NCBI RefSeq assembly: GCF_000612545.2
Contig: NZ_CP097800.1
Span: 5,778,501 to 5,842,500, forward strand
DNA length: 64,000 nucleotides
Direction of reading: 5' to 3'
Origin: Streptomyces sp. PCS3-D2
GTDB lineage: Bacteria > Actinomycetota > Actinomycetes > Streptomycetales > Streptomycetaceae
The stretch's first letter is position 1. Each line of letters begins with the position of its first letter. A program made the position numbers and the translations under genes. Under the pieces are notes generated by a model that saw only the letters and a list, made by a program, of their open reading frames with translations, did no database searches and was not told the DNA's origin. This document shows positions 47,151 to 57,468 of the stretch, in pieces.

Positions 47151-47214
47151 TGGGCGCTCCGCGGCGGGAATTCCACTCATACTCCGCGGCACCATCACGC
47201 AGGGAGTTACGACC

Positions 47215-47550
47215 GTGGCAAGTGGCAACGCGATCCGTGGTAGCCGGGTCGGAGCGGGGCCGATGGGCGAGGCGGAGCGCGGCGAGTCCGCGCCCCGCCT
47301 GCGCATCTCCTTCTGGTGCTCGAACGGGCACGAGACGCAGCCGAGCTTCGCCAGCGACGCGCAGGTGCCGGACACCTGGGACTGCCCGCGCTGCGGGTTC
47401 CCGGCCGGTCAGGACCGGGACGACCCGCCCGCGCCGCCGCGCACCGAACCGTACAAGACGCACCTGGCGTACGTGCGCGAACGCCGCTCGGACGCCGACG
47501 GCGAGGCGATCCTCGCCGAGGCGCTCGCCAAACTCCGGGGCGAGATCTGA
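47215..47550 (+). CDS. rbpA: RNA polymerase-binding protein RbpA
   Basis: A 111-residue RbpA, the actinobacterial general transcription factor that stabilises open complexes formed by the principal sigma factor and affects rifampicin tolerance. Order: a flexible N-tail (MASGNAIRGSRVG), the zinc-bound core (FWCSNGHETQPSF and WDCPRCGFPAG; Cys35, His39, Cys57, Cys60), a basic linker and the sigma-interacting C-terminal helix with THLAYVRERRSDADGEAILA. GTG 47215 follows AGGGAG. A strong terminator closes it as a single gene. Confidence 0.97.
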   Translation: MASGNAIRGSRVGAGPMGEAERGESAPRLRISFWCSNGHETQPSFASDAQVPDTWDCPRCGFPAGQDRDDPPAPPRTEPYKTHLAYVRERRSDADGEAILAEALAKLRGEI

Positions 47551-47573
47551 CACCGCCCGGTGACCAGGACGTG

Positions 47574-47614
47574 AGGCCCGGCCCCGCAGGAATCTCCCCT
47601 GCGGGGCCGGGCCT
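47574..47614 (+). terminator. rbpA intrinsic terminator
   Basis: A 17-bp perfect stem (AGGCCCGGCCCCGCAGG with its complement) and a 7-base loop is followed by CTTTG, 23 bp after the rbpA stop. One of the clearest terminators in the window. Confidence 0.92.
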
Positions 47615-47691
47615 CTTTGCGTGCGTTGTGCCGCTTGTGATCCCTTAGGTTGGTGATCGGCGGGGCACGACAGGACGGAAGAAGTGGGTTG

Positions 47692-49407
47692 ATGTCCGAG
47701 ATGAACGCAAATCAGGCGGCCACGCGAAGCGCGTCGAGCGAGGGGGGCGGCGGGCGCCGGGCGGCACGTACCAAGCTCAACCGGACGCCCGAGTGGCTGG
47801 CACTCGGCAAGCACCGGGAGGAGTTCGGGCAGACGCACCTGCGGCAGCTGTTCGAGGAGAATCCCGGCCGCGGCGCCGGCTACACCCTGCGGGTCGGGGA
47901 CCTGCACATCGACTACTCCAAGCACCTCGTCACCGACGAGACGCTGGAGCTGCTGCGCGAGCTGGCGGCGGCGACGGGCGTGGCCGAGCTGCGCGAGGCC
48001 ATGTTCCGCGGCGAGAAGATCAACACGACCGAGGACCGGGCGGTCCTGCACACCGCGCTGCGCGCACCGGCGGACGCCGTCGTCGAGGTGGACGGCGAGA
48101 ACGTCGTCCCGGGCGTGCACGCGGTCCTCGACAAGATGGCGGCCTTCTCCGAGCAGATCAGGTCGGGGGCCTGGACCGGCTTCACCGGCAAGCCCATCAA
48201 GAACGTCGTCAACATCGGCATCGGCGGGTCCGACCTGGGCCCCGCGATGGCCTACGAGGCCCTGCGCGCCTTCGCCGACCGCGCCCTGACCGTGCGCTTC
48301 GTGTCCAACGTCGACGGTGCGGACCTGCACGAGGCCGTACGCGACCTGGACCCCGCCGAGACGCTGTTCATCATCGCCTCGAAGACCTTCACCACCATCG
48401 AGACCATCACCAACGCCACGTCCGCGCGTGGCTGGCTGCTCGCGGGACTGGGCGGCGACCAGGCCGCGGTGGCACGCCACTTCGTGGCGCTGTCGACCAA
48501 CGCCGAGAAGGTCACCGAGTTCGGCATCGATCCGGCCAACATGTTCGGGTTCTGGGACTGGGTCGGCGGGCGCTACTCCTTCGACTCGGCCATCGGGCTC
48601 TCCCTGATGATCGCGATCGGTCCGGCCGCCTTCCGTGACCTGCTGGCCGGCTTCCGCCTGATGGACCAGCACTTCCGCACGGCGCCCGCCGAGGAGAACG
48701 CCCCGCTCCTGATGGGCCTGTTGGGGATCTGGTACGGCGCCTTCTTCGACGCGCAGTCGCACGCGGTGCTCCCCTACAGCCACTACCTCTCCCGCTTCAC
48801 CGCGTACTTGCAGCAGCTGGACATGGAGTCCAACGGCAAGTCCGTCGACCGCGAGGGCGAACCGGTGGAGTGGCAGACCGGCCCCGTGGTCTGGGGCACG
48901 CCCGGCACCAACGGCCAGCACGCCTACTACCAGCTCATCCACCAGGGCACGAAGGTGATCCCCGCCGACTTCATCGGCTTCGCGAAGCCGGTGGCCGAGC
49001 TGGAAGCGGCCCCGGCGGCCCAGCACGACCTGCTGATGGCCAACTTCTTCGCGCAGACCCAGGCGCTCGCCTTCGGCAAGACGGCCGAGGAGGTCCGCGC
49101 GGAGGGGGCACCGGAATCGCTGGTCCCGCACAAGACCTTCCACGGCAACCACCCGACGACCACGATCCTGGCCACCGAGCTCACCCCCGGCGTGCTGGGC
49201 CAGCTGATCGCCCTGTACGAGCACAAGGTGTTCGTCCAGGGCGCGGTGTGGAACATCGACTCCTTCGACCAGTGGGGCGTCGAGCTCGGCAAGGTGCTCG
49301 CCAAGCGCGTCGAGCCCGCGCTGACCGACGGTGCGGACGTGCCCGGTCTGGACGCGTCGACGCAGGCCCTGGTCGCCACCTACCGCAAGCTGCGCGGACG
49401 CGGCTGA
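47692..49407 (+). CDS. pgi: Glucose-6-phosphate isomerase
   Basis: A 571-residue PGI interconverting glucose 6-phosphate and fructose 6-phosphate, linking glycolysis to the pentose phosphate genes opposite. Signatures: [18 protein letters not shown] near residue 180, [35 protein letters not shown], and [19 protein letters not shown] (family signature 2). ATG 47692 is used; ATG 47701 is possible. The stop TGA is the left end of a 64-bp palindrome shared with pgl. Confidence 0.98.
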   Translation: MSEMNANQAATRSASSEGGGGRRAARTKLNRTPEWLALGKHREEFGQTHLRQLFEENPGRGAGYTLRVGDLHIDYSKHLVTDETLELLRELAAATGVAELREAMFRGEKINTTEDRAVLHTALRAPADAVVEVDGENVVPGVHAVLDKMAAFSEQIRSGAWTGFTGKPIKNVVNIGIGGSDLGPAMAYEALRAFADRALTVRFVSNVDGADLHEAVRDLDPAETLFIIASKTFTTIETITNATSARGWLLAGLGGDQAAVARHFVALSTNAEKVTEFGIDPANMFGFWDWVGGRYSFDSAIGLSLMIAIGPAAFRDLLAGFRLMDQHFRTAPAEENAPLLMGLLGIWYGAFFDAQSHAVLPYSHYLSRFTAYLQQLDMESNGKSVDREGEPVEWQTGPVVWGTPGTNGQHAYYQLIHQGTKVIPADFIGFAKPVAELEAAPAAQHDLLMANFFAQTQALAFGKTAEEVRAEGAPESLVPHKTFHGNHPTTTILATELTPGVLGQLIALYEHKVFVQGAVWNIDSFDQWGVELGKVLAKRVEPALTDGADVPGLDASTQALVATYRKLRGRG

Positions 49408-49468
49408 CGCACATGCGTGAGGGGCCCGCTCTCCCCGGGGAGAGCGGGCCCCTCACGCATGTGCGTCA
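49405..49468. terminator. 64-bp perfect palindrome: bidirectional terminator of pgi and pgl
   Basis: Bases 49405-49436 are the exact reverse complement of 49437-49468: 32-bp arms, no mismatch, no spacer. The outermost three bases on each side are the stop codons of pgi (TGA) and pgl (TCA on the plus strand). The centre is CTCTCCCCGGGGAGAG. Both converging transcripts would end in the same very stable hairpin. Confidence 0.95.
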
Positions 49469-50254
49469 GGAGGAGGCCGGGGGATACATCCCGGACGGCA
49501 GCTTCGCCGCCGCCGCGCGGTCCAGGAGCCACAGGGTGCGCGAGCGCCCGTACGCCTCCGCGGCCGGTGCCTGCACGCCGCCGGCCCCGCCGAGGGCGAT
49601 GGAGACCGCGCCGGCCTTGTCCTCGCCGGCCGCCAGCAGCCAGACCTCACGGGCCGCCCGGATGGCCGGGAGAGTCAGCGAGATCCGGGTGGGCGGGGGC
49701 TTGGGCGCGCCGTGCACGCCGACCACCGTGCGGCTGGTCTCCCGGGCCGCCGGGTGCTCGGGGAAGAGCGAGGCGACGTGCGTGTCCGGGCCCACGCCCA
49801 GCATCAGCACGTCGAAGCGGGGGACCGGGCCGTGGTCCTCCGGACCGGCCGCGCGCGCCAGCTCGGCCGCGTACGAGGCGGCCGCCGCGTCCACGTCCGC
49901 GCCGTACGGGCCGTCCGAGGCGGGCATGGCGTGCACGCGGGCGGGATCGACCGGGACGGAGTCCAGGAGGGCCTCACGGGCCTGGGTGTGATTGCGCTCG
50001 GGGTCGTCGGCGGGCACGTACCGCTCGTCGCCCCACCACAGGTCGAGCCGGTGCCAGTCGACCGCGTCGCGGGCCGGGGCGGCGGCCAGTGCGGCGAGCA
50101 GGCCGTTGCCGTTGCGTCCGCCGGTCAGGACCACGGACGCGGTGCCGCGCGCCGCCTGGGCGTCCACGATCTTCGTGATGAGCCGGGCCGCGGTGGCCTG
50201 GGCCATCAGCTCCTTGTCCCGGTGGACGACGACCTGAGGAGTCGTCATACCCAT
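49466..50254 (-). CDS. pgl: 6-Phosphogluconolactonase
   Basis: A 262-residue 6-phosphogluconolactonase of the NagB-like type, hydrolysing the zwf product to 6-phosphogluconate. Family motifs: SVVLTGGRNGNGLLAAL near residue 40, LDLWWGDERYVPADDPERN, and FDVLMLGVGPDTHVASLFP (catalytic Asp and His region). The ATG at 50252-50254 is followed within two codons by another. It is last in the tkt-tal-zwf-opcA-pgl order; a large inverted repeat separates it from opcA. Confidence 0.96.
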   Translation of the reverse strand: MGMTTPQVVVHRDKELMAQATAARLITKIVDAQAARGTASVVLTGGRNGNGLLAALAAAPARDAVDWHRLDLWWGDERYVPADDPERNHTQAREALLDSVPVDPARVHAMPASDGPYGADVDAAAASYAAELARAAGPEDHGPVPRFDVLMLGVGPDTHVASLFPEHPAARETSRTVVGVHGAPKPPPTRISLTLPAIRAAREVWLLAAGEDKAGAVSIALGGAGGVQAPAAEAYGRSRTLWLLDRAAAAKLPSGMYPPASS

Positions 50255-50284
50255 GTGCTGCCGCCTTCTTGGTGGTGTGTGATA

Positions 50285-50366
50285 CCGCTGCGCGGAGCCG
50301 CTCCCCGCTCCGCCTCCAGCCCCGGTTCGGGAAGGAGCGGGGCGGGGAACAGGCTCCGCGCAGCGG
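50285..50366. repeat. Large inverted repeat between opcA and pgl
   Basis: CCGCTGCGCGGAGCC (50285-50299) and GGCTCCGCGCAGCGG (50352-50366) are a 15-bp perfect inverted repeat. Inside, CCCCGCTCC and GGAGCGGGG pair further, so an 82-base transcript could fold into one long interrupted hairpin. It lies within the presumed zwf-opcA-pgl transcript and may attenuate pgl, or protect the upstream mRNA. Confidence 0.75.
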
Positions 50367-50371
50367 GTCGG

Positions 50372-51403
50372 CTACGTGGCCGGGGCCTTCTTCGACGGCT
50401 TGGAGGCCGGCTTCGAGGGCTCGGCCTTGGCCGGAGCGCCGGCCTCGGCCTCGGCGCGGGCCTGCGGCTCCGGCGCATTCGCCGCCAGCTGGGACACGCC
50501 GTACTTCAGCGACGCCTCGTACGTGTTGTCCGGGTCCAGCCGGCGCAGCTCCTCCGCCAGGAGCTCGGCCGTGTCGCGGCGCTTGAGCGCCATGTTCCGG
50601 TCGGGCTGGCCCGGCATGCACAGCGTGGCCAGTCCGCCGTCCGCCCGGTTGAGGACGATGTCGCCGTCCTTGGTGGCCAGGCGCACGGCCGTCAGCCCCG
50701 GACCCGCCGACAGCGTGCGGCGGACGGGCACCTGGAGCCGGTCCGCCAGCCACATGGCCAGCAGCTCGCAGCTCGGGTTGTCCGCCTCGCCCTCGACGGT
50801 CGCCGACACGACCGTCAGGGCCTGCTGGTCCAGCGCCGCGGCCAGCATCGACCGCCAGGGGGTGATCCGGGTCCAGGACAGATCCGTGTCCCCGGGGGCG
50901 TACGCGCCGGCCCGGGCGCCGAGCGTCCCGACCGGATTCTCGCAGGAGTACGTGTCCGTGATGCGGCGCTGCCCGAGCGCACCCAGCGGATCGCCCGCCA
51001 GGTCCGTGGGGGCGCCGTCCGGCCACCAGACGACCACAGGCGCGTCCGGAAGGAGCAGCGGGAGAACCACCGACTGGGCGTGGTCGACCAGTTCGCCGTG
51101 AAGGCGCAGCACGACCGTCTCACCGCTGCCCGCGTCCGCTCCGACGCGGACTTCCGCGTCGAGCCGGGCGTCACGGCGGCTGCGGGGGGAGCGGCTGGCC
51201 CGCTTGATGACGACGACGATCCGCGAGGGGTGTTCGTGGGACGCGTCGTTCGCCGACTTGAGCGCGTCGTACGCGTTCTCCTCGTCGGTCACGATCACCA
51301 GCGTGAGGACCATGCCGACGGCCGGCGTGCCGATGTCCCGGCGTGCCTGCACCATCGCGGCATTGATCTTGCTGGAGTTGGTCTCCGTGAGGTCGATCTT
51401 CAT
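50372..51403 (-). CDS. opcA: OpcA, glucose-6-phosphate dehydrogenase assembly protein
   Basis: A 343-residue OpcA, the actinobacterial and cyanobacterial partner needed for full glucose-6-phosphate dehydrogenase activity. Motifs: TPAVGMVLTLVIVTDEENAY near residue 26, HPSRIVVVIKRA, PVVVWWPDGAP and TRITPWRSMLAAALDQ. The C-terminus is a Lys/Ala/Pro low-complexity tail (~30 residues). Its start overlaps the zwf stop by ATGA, matching one-to-one assembly. Confidence 0.96.
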   Translation of the reverse strand: MKIDLTETNSSKINAAMVQARRDIGTPAVGMVLTLVIVTDEENAYDALKSANDASHEHPSRIVVVIKRASRSPRSRRDARLDAEVRVGADAGSGETVVLRLHGELVDHAQSVVLPLLLPDAPVVVWWPDGAPTDLAGDPLGALGQRRITDTYSCENPVGTLGARAGAYAPGDTDLSWTRITPWRSMLAAALDQQALTVVSATVEGEADNPSCELLAMWLADRLQVPVRRTLSAGPGLTAVRLATKDGDIVLNRADGGLATLCMPGQPDRNMALKRRDTAELLAEELRRLDPDNTYEASLKYGVSQLAANAPEPQARAEAEAGAPAKAEPSKPASKPSKKAPAT

Positions 51404-52926
51404 GGCCGGCGCCAGCTCCGTCCGTCTCGTGCGAGCATCTCGTCCGCCTCGACCGGTCCCCAGGTGCCCGCCGGGTACTGCGCGGGCTTGCCGTGCTTGT
51501 CCCAGTACTCCTCGATCGGGTCGAGGATGTTCCAGGACAGCTCGACCTCCTGATGGCGCGGGAAGAGGTTCGCGTCGCCGAGGAGCACGTCGAGGATGAG
51601 CCGCTCGTACGCCTCGGGGCTCGACTCCGTGAAGGACTCGCCGTAGGCGAAGTCCATCGTGACGTCCCGGACCTCCATGGACGTGCCCGGCACCTTGGAC
51701 CCGAAGCGCACCGTCACGCCCTCGTCCGGCTGGACCCGGATGACCAGGGCGTTCTGCCCCAGCTCCTCGGTCGCGCCCGACTCGAACGGCAGGTAGGGGG
51801 CCCGCTTGAAGACCACCGCGATCTCGGTCACCCGGCGGCCCAGGCGCTTGCCCGTCCGCAGGTAGAAGGGGACGCCCGCCCAGCGGCGGTTGTTGATCTC
51901 CAGGCGGATGGCCGCGTAGGTGTCGGTCTTCGACTTGGGGTCGATGCCGTCCTCTTCGAGGTACCCGACGACCTTCTCGCCGCCCTGCCAGGCCGCCGCG
52001 TACTGGCCGCGCACGGTGTGCTTGCCCAGGTCCTCCGGCAGCTGCACCGCCGTCAGCACCTTGAGCTTCTCCGCCACCAGCGCCTTGGGGTGGAAGGAGC
52101 CGGGCTCCTCCATCGCGGTCAGCGCGAGCAGCTGCAGCAGGTGGTTCTGGATGACGTCACGGGCCGCGCCGATGCCGTCGTAGTAGCCGGCCCGCCCGCC
52201 GATGCCGATGTCCTCGGCCATGGTGATCTGCACGTGGTCGACGTACGACCGGTTCCAGATCGGCTCGAACATCGTGTTGGCGAAGCGGAGCGCCAGGATG
52301 TTCTGGACGGTCTCCTTGCCGAGGTAGTGGTCGATCCGGAAGACCTCGTCACGGGGGAAGACCTCGTGGACGACCTTGTTCAGCTCCTCGGCGCTCTTCA
52401 GGTCGTGACCGAAGGGCTTCTCGATGACGGCACGCCGCCACGAGCCCTCCTTCTGCGCCAGACCGTGGTCCTTGAGCTGCTGGACCACCTTGGGGAAGAA
52501 CTTCGGCGGGACGGAGAGGTAGAAGGCGAAGTTGCCGCCCGTGCCCTGCGCCTTGTCGAGGTCGTCGATCGTCGCCTTCAGCGTCTCGAAGGCGGCGTCG
52601 TCGTCGAAGTCGCCCTGGACGAAGCGGCAGCCCTGCACCAGCTGCTGCCAGACCTCCTCGCGGAAGGGGGTGCGCGAGTGCTCCTTGACCGCCTCGTACA
52701 CCTCCTGGGCGAAGTCCTCGTGTTCCCACTCCCTGCGGGCGAACCCGATGAGCGAGAAGCCCGGCGGGAGCAGGCCGCGGTTGGCCAGGTCGTAGACGGC
52801 AGGCATCAGCTTCTTGCGCGACAGGTCACCCGTAACGCCGAAAATGACCAGGCCGGACGGCCCCGCGATGCGCGGGAGCCGCCGGTCCTGTGCGTCACGA
52901 AGCGGGTTCGCTCCGTTTACAGACAA
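51400..52926 (-). CDS. zwf: Glucose-6-phosphate 1-dehydrogenase
   Basis: A 508-residue G6PDH, first enzyme of the oxidative pentose phosphate pathway and a main NADPH source. The cofactor motif is VIFGVTGDLSRKKLMPAVYD near residue 28; the active site is RIDHYLGKETVQN near 197; EKPFGHDL and TMAEDIGIGGRAGYYD follow. The ATG at 52924-52926 is preceded by GAGGCCTGAC on the minus strand, and the tal stop lies 5 bp upstream, so tal and zwf are co-transcribed. Confidence 0.98.
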   Translation of the reverse strand: MSVNGANPLRDAQDRRLPRIAGPSGLVIFGVTGDLSRKKLMPAVYDLANRGLLPPGFSLIGFARREWEHEDFAQEVYEAVKEHSRTPFREEVWQQLVQGCRFVQGDFDDDAAFETLKATIDDLDKAQGTGGNFAFYLSVPPKFFPKVVQQLKDHGLAQKEGSWRRAVIEKPFGHDLKSAEELNKVVHEVFPRDEVFRIDHYLGKETVQNILALRFANTMFEPIWNRSYVDHVQITMAEDIGIGGRAGYYDGIGAARDVIQNHLLQLLALTAMEEPGSFHPKALVAEKLKVLTAVQLPEDLGKHTVRGQYAAAWQGGEKVVGYLEEDGIDPKSKTDTYAAIRLEINNRRWAGVPFYLRTGKRLGRRVTEIAVVFKRAPYLPFESGATEELGQNALVIRVQPDEGVTVRFGSKVPGTSMEVRDVTMDFAYGESFTESSPEAYERLILDVLLGDANLFPRHQEVELSWNILDPIEEYWDKHGKPAQYPAGTWGPVEADEMLARDGRSWRRP

Positions 52927-52931
52927 AGTGG

Positions 52932-54050
52932 TCAGGCCTCCGTGGGGGCGAGGCGCTGCAGCTCCGCCTCGGTCGACTTCAGCAGGTCGTTCCAGGACGC
53001 CTCGAACTTCTCGACGCCCTCGTCCTCAAGCAGCTGAACGACATCGTCGTACGAGATGCCCAGCTTCGCGACCGCATCGAGCTCGGCACGCGCCTGCTCG
53101 TAGCTGCCGCGCACGGTGTCACCCGTGATCTGCCCGTGGTCGGCGGTGGCCTCCAGGGTGGCCTCCGGCATGGTGTTCACCGTGTTCGGGGCGACGAGGT
53201 CGTCCACGTACAGGGTGTCCTTGTACGCCGGGTCCTTGACGCCCGTCGAGGCCCACAGCGCACGCTGCTTGTTGGCTCCGGCGCGCTCCAGGGCGGCCCA
53301 GCGGTCCGAGGAGAAGACCTCCTCGTAGGCCTGGTAGGCCAGACGGGCGTTGGCGAGGGCCGCCTTGCCCTTGAGGGACTTCGCCTCGTCGGTGCCGACG
53401 GCGTCGAGCCGCTTGTCGATCTCGGTGTCCACGCGGGACACGAAGAAGGAGGCGACCGAGTGGATCAGGGAGAGGTCCAGGCCTGCGGCCTTGGCCTTCT
53501 CCAGCCCCGCCAGGTACGCGTCCATGACCTCGCGGTAGCGCTCCAGCGAGAAGATCAGCGTGACGTTGACGCTGATGCCCTTGCCGATGACCTCGGTGAT
53601 CGCCGGCAGGCCGGCCTTCGTGGCCGGGATCTTGATGAGCGTGTTCGGCCGGTCCACCAGCCAGGCCAGCTGCTTGGCCTCGGCGATCGTCGCCGCGGTG
53701 TCGTGGGCCAGTCGGGGGTCCACCTCGATCGACACGCGGCCGTCCTGGCCGTCCGTGCGGTCGTAGACCGGGCGCAGGATGTCGGCGGCGTCCCTGACGT
53801 CCGCCGTCGTGATCATGCGCAGCGCCTCGTCCACGGTGACCTTGCGGGTCGCGAGGTCGGTGAGCTGTCGCTCATAGCCCTCGCCACCGCTGATCGCCTT
53901 CTGGAAGATCGCCGGGTTGGTGGTGACCCCGACCACGTGCGACTGGTCGATGAGCTCGGCCAGGTTGCCGGACGTGATGCGCTTGCGGGACAGGTCGTCC
54001 AGCCAGATCGCCACGCCTTCGTCGGAGAGGCGCTTGAGTGCGTCTGTCAT
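52932..54050 (-). CDS. tal: Transaldolase
   Basis: A 372-residue transaldolase of the long actinobacterial type, moving a three-carbon unit in the non-oxidative pentose phosphate pathway. [17 protein letters not shown] near residue 40 and [14 protein letters not shown] (Schiff-base Lys region) with [12 protein letters not shown] are diagnostic. ATG 54048-54050 has AGGAGA upstream; a longer in-frame extension into tkt is not used. It is 34 bp from tkt and 5 bp from zwf. Confidence 0.97.
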   Translation of the reverse strand: MTDALKRLSDEGVAIWLDDLSRKRITSGNLAELIDQSHVVGVTTNPAIFQKAISGGEGYERQLTDLATRKVTVDEALRMITTADVRDAADILRPVYDRTDGQDGRVSIEVDPRLAHDTAATIAEAKQLAWLVDRPNTLIKIPATKAGLPAITEVIGKGISVNVTLIFSLERYREVMDAYLAGLEKAKAAGLDLSLIHSVASFFVSRVDTEIDKRLDAVGTDEAKSLKGKAALANARLAYQAYEEVFSSDRWAALERAGANKQRALWASTGVKDPAYKDTLYVDDLVAPNTVNTMPEATLEATADHGQITGDTVRGSYEQARAELDAVAKLGISYDDVVQLLEDEGVEKFEASWNDLLKSTEAELQRLAPTEA

Positions 54051-54084
54051 GGGAATTGCATCTCCTACTGGTGTAGTACGCGCG

Positions 54085-56172
54085 TCAGCGCGCGGCGGCG
54101 GCGAGGGAGTCCCGGGCGGCGGCGGCGACGGCCTCCGGCGTGAAACCGAACTCGCGGAAGAGGACCTTCGCATCGGCCGAGGCGCCGAAGTGCTCCAGCG
54201 ACACGATCCGGCCCGCGTCACCGACGTAGCGGTGCCAGGTCAGGCCGATGCCCGCCTCGACCGCGACCCGGGCCTTGACGGAGGGCGGCAGGACGCTGTC
54301 CTTGTACGCCTGGTCCTGCTCCTCGAACCACTCCACGGACGGCATCGAGACCACGCGGGTGGGGATGCCGGCGGCCTGGAGCTGCTCGCGGGCCTCGACG
54401 GCCACGTGCACCTCGGAGCCGGTGCCGATGAGGACGACCTGGGCGTCGCCGCCTTCCGCCTCGAAGCGCACGTAGCCGCCCTTGACGGTGTTCTCGTCGG
54501 CCTCGTACGTCGGCACGCCCTGACGGGTGAGGGCCAGACCGTGCGGGGTGCCCTTGCCGAACACCTTCGTGTGGCGCTTGAGGATCTCGCGCCAGGCGAT
54601 CGCGGTCTCGTTGGCGTCGGCCGGGCGGACGATCGTCAGGCCCGGGATGGCGCGCAGCGAGGCCAGGTGCTCGACCGGCTGGTGGGTCGGGCCGTCCTCG
54701 CCGAGGCCGATGGAGTCGTGCGTCCACACGTAGGTCACCGGCAGGTGCATCAGGGCGGACAGGCGCACGGCGTTGCGCATGTAGTCGGAGAACACCAGGA
54801 AGGTGCCGCCGTAGATACGGGTGTGGCCGTGCAGCGCGATGCCGTTCATGGCGGCGGCCATGGCGTGCTCGCGGATGCCGAAGTGGATGGTGCGGCCGTA
54901 CGGGTCGGCCTCCGGCAGCGGGTTGCCCACCGGAAGGAACGAGGAGTCCTTGTCGATGGTGGTGTTGTTGGAGCCGGCCAGGTCGGCCGAGCCGCCCCAC
55001 AGCTCCGGGATGACCGCGCCGAGGGCCTGGAGCACCTTGCCGGAGGCGGCGCGGGTGGCGAGGGACGTGCCGGCCTCGAAGACGGGGAGCTGCTCCTCCC
55101 AGCCCGCGGGCAGTTCGTTCGCGTTGATGCGGTCGAACTCGGCGGCGCGCTCAGGGTTGGCGGTGCGCCAGGCGGAGAAGTCCTTCTCCCAGGCGGCCTT
55201 GGCCTCGCGGCCCCGGTCCAGCGCCTTGCGGGTGTGGGCGATGACCTCGTCGGCGACCTCGAAGGTCTGCTCCGGGTCGAAGCCGAGCACGCGCTTGGTG
55301 GCCGCGACCTCGTCGTCGCCGAGTGCCGAGCCGTGGGCGGCCTCGGTGTTCTGGGCGTGCGGGGCGGGCCAGGCGATGATCGAGCGGGCCGCGATGAAGG
55401 ACGGCCGGTCCGTGACGGCCTTGGCGGCCTGGAGCGCGGCGAACAGGGCCTTCGGGTCGAGGTCGCCGTTCTCCTGCTGCTCGACGCGCTGGACGTGCCA
55501 GCCGTAGGCCTCGTAGCGCTTCATGGTGTCCTCGGAGACGGCCGTCTCCGTGTCACCCTCGATGGAGATGTGGTTGTCGTCCCAGAGGAGGACGAGGTTG
55601 CCGAGCTTCTGGTGGCCGGCCAGCGCGGACGCCTCGTGGGAGATGCCCTCCTGGAGGCACCCGTCGCCCGCGATCGCGTAGACCATGTGGTCGAACGGGG
55701 AGGTGCCCGGGGCCGCCTGCGGGTCGAAGAGGCCGCGCTCGTAGCGGGCGGCCATGGCCATGCCCACCGCGTTGGCGACACCCTGCCCGAGGGGGCCGGT
55801 GGTGGTCTCGACGCCGGCCGTGTGGCCGTACTCCGGGTGGCCCGGGGTCTTGGAGCCCCAGGTGCGGAAGGACTTCAGGTCGTCCAGTTCGAGCCCGAAC
55901 CCGCCCAGGTACAGCTGGGTGTAGAGGGTCAGGGACGAGTGCCCCGCGGAGAGCACGAAACGGTCGCGGCCCACCCACTCGGGGTCCGCCGGGTCGTGCC
56001 GCATCACCTTCTGGAAGAGGGTGTACGCGGCGGGCGCCAGGCTCATCGCCGTACCGGGGTGGCCGTTTCCGACCTTCTGGACCGCGTCGGCGGCCAGGAT
56101 GCGGGCGGTGTCGACGGCCCGCTGGTCCAGTTCGGTCCACTCGAGCTCTGTGGTGGTCGGCTTGGTGCTCAC
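54085..56172 (-). CDS. tkt: Transketolase
   Basis: A 695-residue thiamine-diphosphate enzyme of the pentose phosphate pathway. [14 protein letters not shown] near residue 35, the ThDP motif [12 protein letters not shown]...LLWDDNHIS near 165-195, and the pyrimidine-domain [20 protein letters not shown] with [20 protein letters not shown] are all intact. GTG 56170-56172 ([11 protein letters not shown]) follows AGAGGAG; an in-frame ATG eight codons upstream lacks a site. It is the first gene of tkt-tal-zwf-opcA-pgl and divergent from ctaB. Confidence 0.97.
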   Translation of the reverse strand: MSTKPTTTELEWTELDQRAVDTARILAADAVQKVGNGHPGTAMSLAPAAYTLFQKVMRHDPADPEWVGRDRFVLSAGHSSLTLYTQLYLGGFGLELDDLKSFRTWGSKTPGHPEYGHTAGVETTTGPLGQGVANAVGMAMAARYERGLFDPQAAPGTSPFDHMVYAIAGDGCLQEGISHEASALAGHQKLGNLVLLWDDNHISIEGDTETAVSEDTMKRYEAYGWHVQRVEQQENGDLDPKALFAALQAAKAVTDRPSFIAARSIIAWPAPHAQNTEAAHGSALGDDEVAATKRVLGFDPEQTFEVADEVIAHTRKALDRGREAKAAWEKDFSAWRTANPERAAEFDRINANELPAGWEEQLPVFEAGTSLATRAASGKVLQALGAVIPELWGGSADLAGSNNTTIDKDSSFLPVGNPLPEADPYGRTIHFGIREHAMAAAMNGIALHGHTRIYGGTFLVFSDYMRNAVRLSALMHLPVTYVWTHDSIGLGEDGPTHQPVEHLASLRAIPGLTIVRPADANETAIAWREILKRHTKVFGKGTPHGLALTRQGVPTYEADENTVKGGYVRFEAEGGDAQVVLIGTGSEVHVAVEAREQLQAAGIPTRVVSMPSVEWFEEQDQAYKDSVLPPSVKARVAVEAGIGLTWHRYVGDAGRIVSLEHFGASADAKVLFREFGFTPEAVAAAARDSLAAAAR

Positions 56173-56502
56173 CTGGGTCAGGGCTCCTCTCCACAAGTTC
56201 GTGTCCCGGTGACGAACGGTGCACCGGCGATTCCGAGCCTACCCCCGCAACGGCGTGCAGCTATTCGAGTGCAGGCGGTCCGTCATCGCGCCGCCCACCC
56301 GCGTTCACCCGGCCACGGGGGCGCGGCGGACGCCGTGCCCCGTATGTATGCACGGTCCGATCGGCCCAACACGAGGCGACCCCGGCGCGGGGCGACGGAA
56401 GCGCAACGTCTACAGTGGCGTGGTACGCGCAAGCCTTAACCGGGCCTTCATGGTGTGAAGGGCCCGAGTCGGAGCTTGCTGGATTCTCTCTCAGGGGTGT
56501 GC
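56173..56502. other. 330-bp divergent region between tkt and ctaB
   Basis: Holds the promoters of both operons. No confident -10/-35 pair is assigned. Near ctaB is a hairpin (listed separately). No gene is seen; the frames here do not resemble coding sequence. Confidence 0.5.
56441..56466 (+). other. Hairpin in the ctaB leader
   Basis: CGGGCCTTCA (56441-56450) pairs with TGAAGGGCCCG (56456-56466), one bulged base, loop TGGTG. It ends about 37 bases before the ctaB start, where it could affect leader folding or terminate early transcripts. Confidence 0.45.
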
Positions 56503-57444
56503 GTGACGGCCGTCGAATCCCGTCCAGCGGGGGTGCTCGGGACGAGCCCCGGTCACCGGCCGTTCGGGACCCGCGTCATGGCTTTCGTGGCATTGACCAA
56601 GCCGCGGATCATCGAACTTCTGCTGATCACCACAGTGCCGGTCATGTTCCTCGCGGAGCAGGGCGTGCCGTCGCTGTGGCTGGTCCTGGTGACCTGCGTC
56701 GGCGGTTACCTGTCCGCGGGCGGCGCCAACGCGCTGAACATGTACATCGACCGCGACATCGACGCGCTGATGGACCGGACCTCCCAGCGCCCGCTGGTGA
56801 CCGGCATGGTCAGCCCGCGGGAGTGCCTGGTCTTCGGCATCACGCTCGGCGTGGTCTCCACCCTGTTCTTCGGCCTGCTCGTCAACTGGCTGTCGGCCGC
56901 GCTCTCCCTCGGCGCGCTCCTCTTCTACGTGGTCGTCTACACGATGCTGCTGAAGCGGCGCACGACCCAGAACATCGTCTGGGGCGGCATCGCGGGCTGC
57001 CTGCCGGTGCTCATCGGCTGGTCCGCGGTCCGCAACGAGGTCTCCTGGGCCGCCGTCATCCTCTTCCTCGTCATCTTCTTCTGGACGCCGCCGCACTACT
57101 GGCCGCTGTCGATGAAGGTGGCCGACGACTACGCGCGCGTCGGCGTGCCGATGCTCCCGGTCGTCGCCGGCAACAAGGTCGTGGCGCGCCAGATCGTCCT
57201 CTACAGCTGGGTCATGGTCGGCGTCTCGCTGCTGCTGACCCCGCTGGGGTACACCGGCTGGTTCTACACCTCGGTCGCGCTGCTGGCCGGCGGCTGGTGG
57301 CTGTGGGAGGCGCACGCGCTGCACGCGCGGGCCAAGGCGGGCGTGACGGGCGCGAAGCTCAAGGAGATGCGCCTGTTCCACTGGTCGATCACCTATGTGT
57401 CGCTGCTGTTCGTGGCGGTGGCCGTGGATCCCTTCCTCCGTTGA
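56503..57444 (+). CDS. ctaB: Protoheme IX farnesyltransferase (heme O synthase)
   Basis: A 313-residue UbiA-superfamily membrane enzyme that farnesylates heme B to heme O for cytochrome c oxidase. The prenyl-diphosphate motif is [19 protein letters not shown] near residue 75; the second Asp-rich/basic region is [19 protein letters not shown] near 200; about nine hydrophobic helices. GTG 56503 has AGGGG five bases before it and matches the remembered Streptomyces start [15 protein letters not shown]; GTGs at 56455 and 56497 are alternatives. Confidence 0.96.
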   Translation: MTAVESRPAGVLGTSPGHRPFGTRVMAFVALTKPRIIELLLITTVPVMFLAEQGVPSLWLVLVTCVGGYLSAGGANALNMYIDRDIDALMDRTSQRPLVTGMVSPRECLVFGITLGVVSTLFFGLLVNWLSAALSLGALLFYVVVYTMLLKRRTTQNIVWGGIAGCLPVLIGWSAVRNEVSWAAVILFLVIFFWTPPHYWPLSMKVADDYARVGVPMLPVVAGNKVVARQIVLYSWVMVGVSLLLTPLGYTGWFYTSVALLAGGWWLWEAHALHARAKAGVTGAKLKEMRLFHWSITYVSLLFVAVAVDPFLR

Positions 57445-57468
57445 TTACTCGCCGGTAGCATGGCTTCC

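Noticed and set aside
47034-47214. SigR (oxidative stress) promoter before rbpA
   Set aside because: GGGAAT and GGAAT occur at 47166 and 47102, but no GTT lies 18-19 bp downstream of either.
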